DNA of 64,000 nt, from contig JARCOQ010000016.1 of the NCBI GenBank assembly GCA_029207755.1, forward strand, positions 6,806,501 to 6,870,500. Reading direction: 5' to 3'. The notes under the pieces are model-generated. The model was not told where the DNA came from and did not search any database. It saw only the letters and a program-made list of their open reading frames with translations. This DNA comes from Chamaea fasciata (taxonomy: Eukaryota; Chordata; Aves; Passeriformes; Sylviidae). This document shows positions 59,301 through 64,000 of this stretch, in pieces. The translations under genes were made by a program, and so were the position numbers. The number at the start of each line of letters is the position of its first letter. Positions within the stretch are counted from its first letter, which is position 1.

Positions 59301-62104
59301 AAGTTGAAATGTAAACATATACTCCTGCTTCCTGAAATAGTCCTCTGAAACTTTTTTTATATGCTAGATTATTTTGACCACAGCATTCTCAAGGGGCAAA
59401 AGCCATGAAATAAAGAAATTTTTAATCTACATGCCTCATACTTTGTGAATGCCATCTTAACATGAGCTCCAAATAAGTCACCATGAAAATAACTGATTGA
59501 ATTCAACATCCCTGTCCCTTCAGGCTACGTACAGAGCACATAGGAAATCTCCACACAGAAATATTGTAACTAATCTGGCATCGCTTCCTTTGCCATTGGT
59601 AGTCTCATTTTGGGCAGAGTTCCCAAGCAGTATTTATTGCATGAAAATAAATGCACAGCAATCATATGCAGATTACTTTAAAATACCCCCAGAAACTCAG
59701 TAGACATGTTCTGGAAGGCCAGAATTTACCAAGCTATCACTGTAACCCTCAGTTATTCAGAGTGAGCCCTGGTCAGATCATAAAGGGCAGTGAAATATCC
59801 CATTGTCCAGTTCCCTAAAATCCTGGCTCATTTCAAACTTTTCCTGCTGAAAAGCAGTTCCTCTAAATTCTGCTCTGAACTGAAAGACTTGAAAGGGAAC
59901 CCTCTGTTCCAAACTGGCTTTTTTCCTTTCCTTGCCCCAAGGCCTTTTCGACATAATATTAATTTAGCCCTTCCTGATCATTCTGTCTCTGGCCGCTAAA
60001 TTTAGAGCACACGATTTAAGGTAGGCCTGTCAGTCTTAGCTTGTTTCAGATGATGGATTAAACCACAGAGGAAGGAAATGTTGCACTTCAAGGAAGCATC
60101 TAATACAGATCTAACAGAAACACAGAATACAAATCTAACAGAATTCCCACGCTACAGCGAAACACCCAGAGAAACAGAAACTGCAAATAACTGCTACAAA
60201 TTGCAGCTGAATCTGAAAGGGGAGAGAACACTGACCCAGATAGAACACTGGTGTTGGTCACCCATCCTCTGCTCAGGAGCTGTGAAACATTCAGCAGCAG
60301 GGCTGGGAAACAGGAAATCCAGGGAAGATGTTTGGGAATCTCTCAGCTCTGAGATCTTGGGTACATAAATGGGATGGACTTAAAGCACTGACACAACTTC
60401 ATCCAAAGCTGGCCTTTATTTAAGGAACCATTCCATGAGGGCTCCTTGAGACACGTACAGACAAAAAGCAAACTTGCAAGCAAAATCTTTCTTTGCAAAC
60501 CCTGAGATCTCCTCTTTCCCAAGTTTCCTGGGATGTCTTATCACCTCTCAACTAAGAGGTCTGAATGTCACCACTTCAGATGTTTTATAAAAGCAAGAGG
60601 CCCAAGGGAAGAGCAAGGTTACAAAATAACCAGGGGACCAGTATTTGAAAACGTTCAGGAGTTAGATCAGCCAGGTTTTTGGGTACTGAAATTAGAACCA
60701 AAACTTCGCCATCAAAAAGTGATACAGAAAATGCTTTTCTTAGTGAGAGGCACTGGACACAAGCAGCAGGTTGACACCCTGCCACCACAACACAAACCCT
60801 CTGGGAAGTGAACAGGCTCAGGCTCTGCACCCTGCTTCTATCCAAGGGCTAAAATTCTCTTGAGGGACAACTACAAACAAACAACTCCCCCTCCTGAGCC
60901 CACAGGCTCCTCCAAGAGATTACTTCTAAATCTACACCTCTATTCAGCCTCCCTGCTAACAGGGCATGGATTTACTGCAGGCAGAAATGTATTCTCTCCT
61001 CGCTGACAGCTGATGAATTCAGTATTATTTGCCAAGGAGGTGAGCAAGTCTGTGCTTGTTAAGAATTCCCCCAGAGGATGCTGAAGTAACCTAAATTGCC
61101 CTGAAATGCTGATGCCCATTGGACACTGCAATTCTGTTCTAACAGATATTCTACATCCTGTCTGGGCATTGAAATTTATTGACACAAGACAAGCACTAAT
61201 TTTTCATTCAGTCACCAGCTCCAATGCAGAGACCAACCACTCCTCCTTATTTAAGCTGTACAGAATTCCAGCTATCAAATCTCTCCAGTGTTATTTAACT
61301 TCCTCCTTAACAACAGACTGAACTCCTGGCTCCCATCCAGCTACTCCAGTGCTTATCCAAGCTGCTGCTATCTGGACCCTACAAACATACCAACTACAAA
61401 AAAAGTACCATATGGTTCCAAACTTCTAAAAATTACCTCTCCTTTCTCTTGCCTACTCACACACGGTAGGTATCAGATGTTAAGGTCTGAAAATATTTTA
61501 AAAATTCATTATTTTTCATCTCCGTCCTAACAGGCAATGGAAAAATTTGTTTGTACACATCAGGGGGGTTTTATCTGAACTCATCCTACATGATACATGG
61601 CCTCACTGTGCTTTGCAGCATATGGATAATAATAGGTGATAAATGTTTATTTAATTCTCCAGAAAAACTTTAGCCTAATCAGAGCTTTCACATCAGTACT
61701 AAGATTTGTGGAATCCTGTGACTGAAATTCCAGCCTTGCAGCTAAGAAACAGTCACACAGGAGCAGGGTTTTTGTGCTGAAGGGCAACTCTTAACATGTG
61801 TTAGCTCTTTCCAGCAATCAAATACAGCAGTTCTTCCTCCCAAGTGCTGCAAGGGAAAACCAAAGTTACATTTTCTGCCTGAAATTCTAGGTATTTCTAC
61901 ATCAACAGGATGTAGATGAGATAAATTACTTTTGGACTAGGTTAACAATTCCGTCCATTTGTCTCAAATATGCACACCAGCAGCAGTGCCTCCAGGAAGA
62001 AAGGAATTTTCTGTTAACAGACTAAGGCAGGCTCCATCCTACACTACAAGCTTCAAGAAACATTAACAGAAAACCCCTGTAATTTTGATTTTACTCATAC
62101 TTAC

Positions 62105-62146
62105 AGTCTTAATCACTGCTGTTTCTGCTTCACAGATTTGCAGTGA
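62105..62146 (-). other. Exon-like 42-nt segment in GNA12 intron
   Basis: On the minus strand, acceptor gtttttcttccag and donor ACT|gtaagt flank 42 nt that read SLQICEAETAVIKT without a stop in phase 0, the phase of the next GNA12 exon. This may be a cassette exon, a cryptic exon or chance. Confidence 0.3.
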
Positions 62147-64000
62147 CTGGAAGAAAAACAGGTGCAAACAGCAGGGAAAACAGTACTGGCCACAAACAAA
62201 ACACAAATTGTAACACAAACACGCTAAATGTTAGCTTTAAAAAAAAATAAATCTAGAAAAATCTTAACCAGACAGATCTGAACATCAGCCACAGGGATTC
62301 AGCATGTCCTACCCTTCAGTGACCAGCAGCTAGTACAAGTCAAAGAGTGGATGCAAGGAGATCTAGACCAAATTCATGTGGAAGTATCACAGTTATGTTT
62401 AAACAACAGAAATAGCCCAACGACTGCATCCAATATCAGCAGCGAGCCCGGCTCAGTCCTGGCACGAGTGGATGCCAGACCTACTTCTAAGCATCCCATG
62501 GAAGGATTCCTTCCTGTTTCCCTGCCAGCTGTCCAAGGGAATTCATTGTCTGCAAGCGCTGCCAGAGCCCTTTCATCTCCCACACCGGAGGTTCTCCGTG
62601 GAGCTCCGTGAGTGCACGCCAGGCTCAGCACCCCAAAGGCAACTGAAACATCACTCCTGCCACAGTTAGAACAAAGTTCTGAGCTGTAGAAGGAGAAGAG
62701 AATCAGTTTACCTTAAGTTAGGGCCTGTTTTGCCTTTTCTCCAAAATCCTATCTCCCAAAGTTAAAAAAAAGCAGACACTAAATTCAGTGAACGAGAAAC
62801 CATTAATTAATTGGTGTTTCTGCCTGGTTCCGAACCAAAACCTTTACAGATGCATCCAAGATTCTGGCCCATCACCAGCAAATTATCCCTTTTATTCTCA
62901 GTGGGCAGCTGCCACGGAAAAACAGGCATTTTCAACTAACAGGGTGGAATTTAGAAGCAACTGGATGTTTTTACATCCCCTGGAATGATGCACAACCCCG
63001 TTACTCCAGGCCTATGCTTTGCTCCCAGCAGGTCAAAATGCAAACCTGAAACTTGCTCTGTTTACAGGAGACATCTGCAGGACTAGAACAGACAGCGACA
63101 ACAAAAAAAATACCTTCTGAATTAATCTAGTCAGCAGTACTGGCTATCTGATCAAGACTAAATCACAAGTTTACCAGCGAGTTTCCCTTTCAAAACTTAT
63201 CAGATCAAGGGATGGGAAATAAATATCTTATATCTTGTGGGCTGAAAAAGCAGCTCACACCAGCCATGAGAGAATGTTGAGCTTGGACTTTTCCATGGCA
63301 GGTGGCCAGCTGGAAAGCTCAGCAACTTGGATGCACTTACAAGAGGCATAACCTTGAATATCTTGCAGAATGATGCTTCCTGCTCCACTTACACACCAAA
63401 GATTTGCTGCAGTGTCCTAATGCTCCACATTCTGGGGAAATATCAGCTCAGACATGCCATGCTGAAAATTGTCTGTTGTTAAATGGTCACTGTAAGGATT
63501 GTAAAGTGTCATTCATCCCTCATATTTCTTTAAAAACTTGTCCTAAATAAGATTTTCTCATTTTGTCTGTACGTATACAACTGAGACGTTTTCAGATGGG
63601 CAGACTAAAATGATGGTCTTGCAAAACTCAGAAAGCTGCTCAGTACTTGAAAGCAAGGTCTTAGGTAAAACTCAGCTAAAGTCTTAGCTGCACTCAGGTG
63701 TGTTATTTAACAGTTTGATTCCTATAAAATCAAGTGTGTAGAGAATGGAGTGCAGAAAGAAATTCAATTCCACCTTGCTTACATTTCTCTGAAGTTGTGC
63801 CCCATGCCCATTACCACAGAGAATAAAAATCTTGCAAATCTGAGGGACTCCTCAAAGCAGCTTCACATCTCATTCTCAAAAATCATTTGCCCCAGAAACA
63901 AAAAAATCTCCTTCTTCAATAGAAGTTTGGTATTTGTTAATTCTAAGAGACTTAGAATTGACCAGCTCTGAACTCTGAGGTGCAGCTTCTGCTGTTGTTA

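Larger units (their letters stand above)
55015..64000 (-). other. GNA12: GNA12 large intron (partial)
   Basis: About 9 kb upstream of the penultimate exon. No exon encoding the expected preceding block of a G-alpha-12 helical domain was recognised on the minus strand. It contains a T14-G9 tract with quadruplex potential (56331-56371), short TA-rich tracts near 57800, and one exon-like 42-nt segment (62105-62146). Confidence 0.65.

Overview
The window looks like ordinary nuclear DNA from a bird. It has spliced vertebrate genes with short introns, several 5'-truncated CR1 retrotransposon tails (the family-typical 'ggttggaagggacct' block and 'attctgtg'-type 3' ends), one small avian-type solo LTR, and GC-rich CpG-island promoters. 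The exact species cannot be read from the sequence. No prokaryotic, CRISPR or viral operon-like system is present.

Layout. (1) 1-3761, minus strand: the 5' end of IQCE (three short coding exons; the rest lies left of the window). (2) 3540-4470: a CpG-island promoter shared head-to-head by IQCE (minus) and BRAT1 (plus), with a perfect RFX X-box, an ETS site and three KLF/SP boxes. (3) 4319-12210, plus: a complete BRAT1 of 13 coding exons (855 codons from the first ATG, 838 from the more likely second ATG), with a poly(A) signal at 12357. (4) 12363-24990: gene-poor spacer in which I see no convincing exon. (5) 24990-26420: a CpG island with low-complexity repeats, probably the promoter and noncoding first exon of AMZ1. 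(6) 33212-41730, plus: the six coding exons of AMZ1 (503 aa), poly(A) signal at 41834. (7) 41840-46820: spacer with a seven-copy 37-40 bp minisatellite and some promoter-like motifs. (8) 46820-64000, minus: the 3' part of GNA12, with a probable long 3' UTR, the last two coding exons (53410-53979 and 54964-55014), and part of a large upstream intron that carries an unexplained 42-nt exon-like segment.

The genes do not form a pathway. IQCE is a ciliary Hedgehog-signalling scaffold, BRAT1 an Integrator/ATM-linked HEAT-repeat protein, AMZ1 a putative metalloprotease and GNA12 a RhoGEF-coupled G-alpha subunit. The order IQCE(-) BRAT1(+) AMZ1(+) GNA12(-) differs from the human order as I remember it, in a way that one inversion would explain.

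Most notable observations: AMZ1 has Gln in place of the second His of its HExxH zinc-binding motif; a 300-bp solo LTR with a perfect 6-bp target duplication sits 12 bp behind an AMZ1 splice donor, and a CR1 tail sits 39 bp before the same exon; an RFX X-box lies at the IQCE/BRAT1 promoter; and a phase-0 cryptic exon candidate lies in a GNA12 intron. I found no wholly new biological system.
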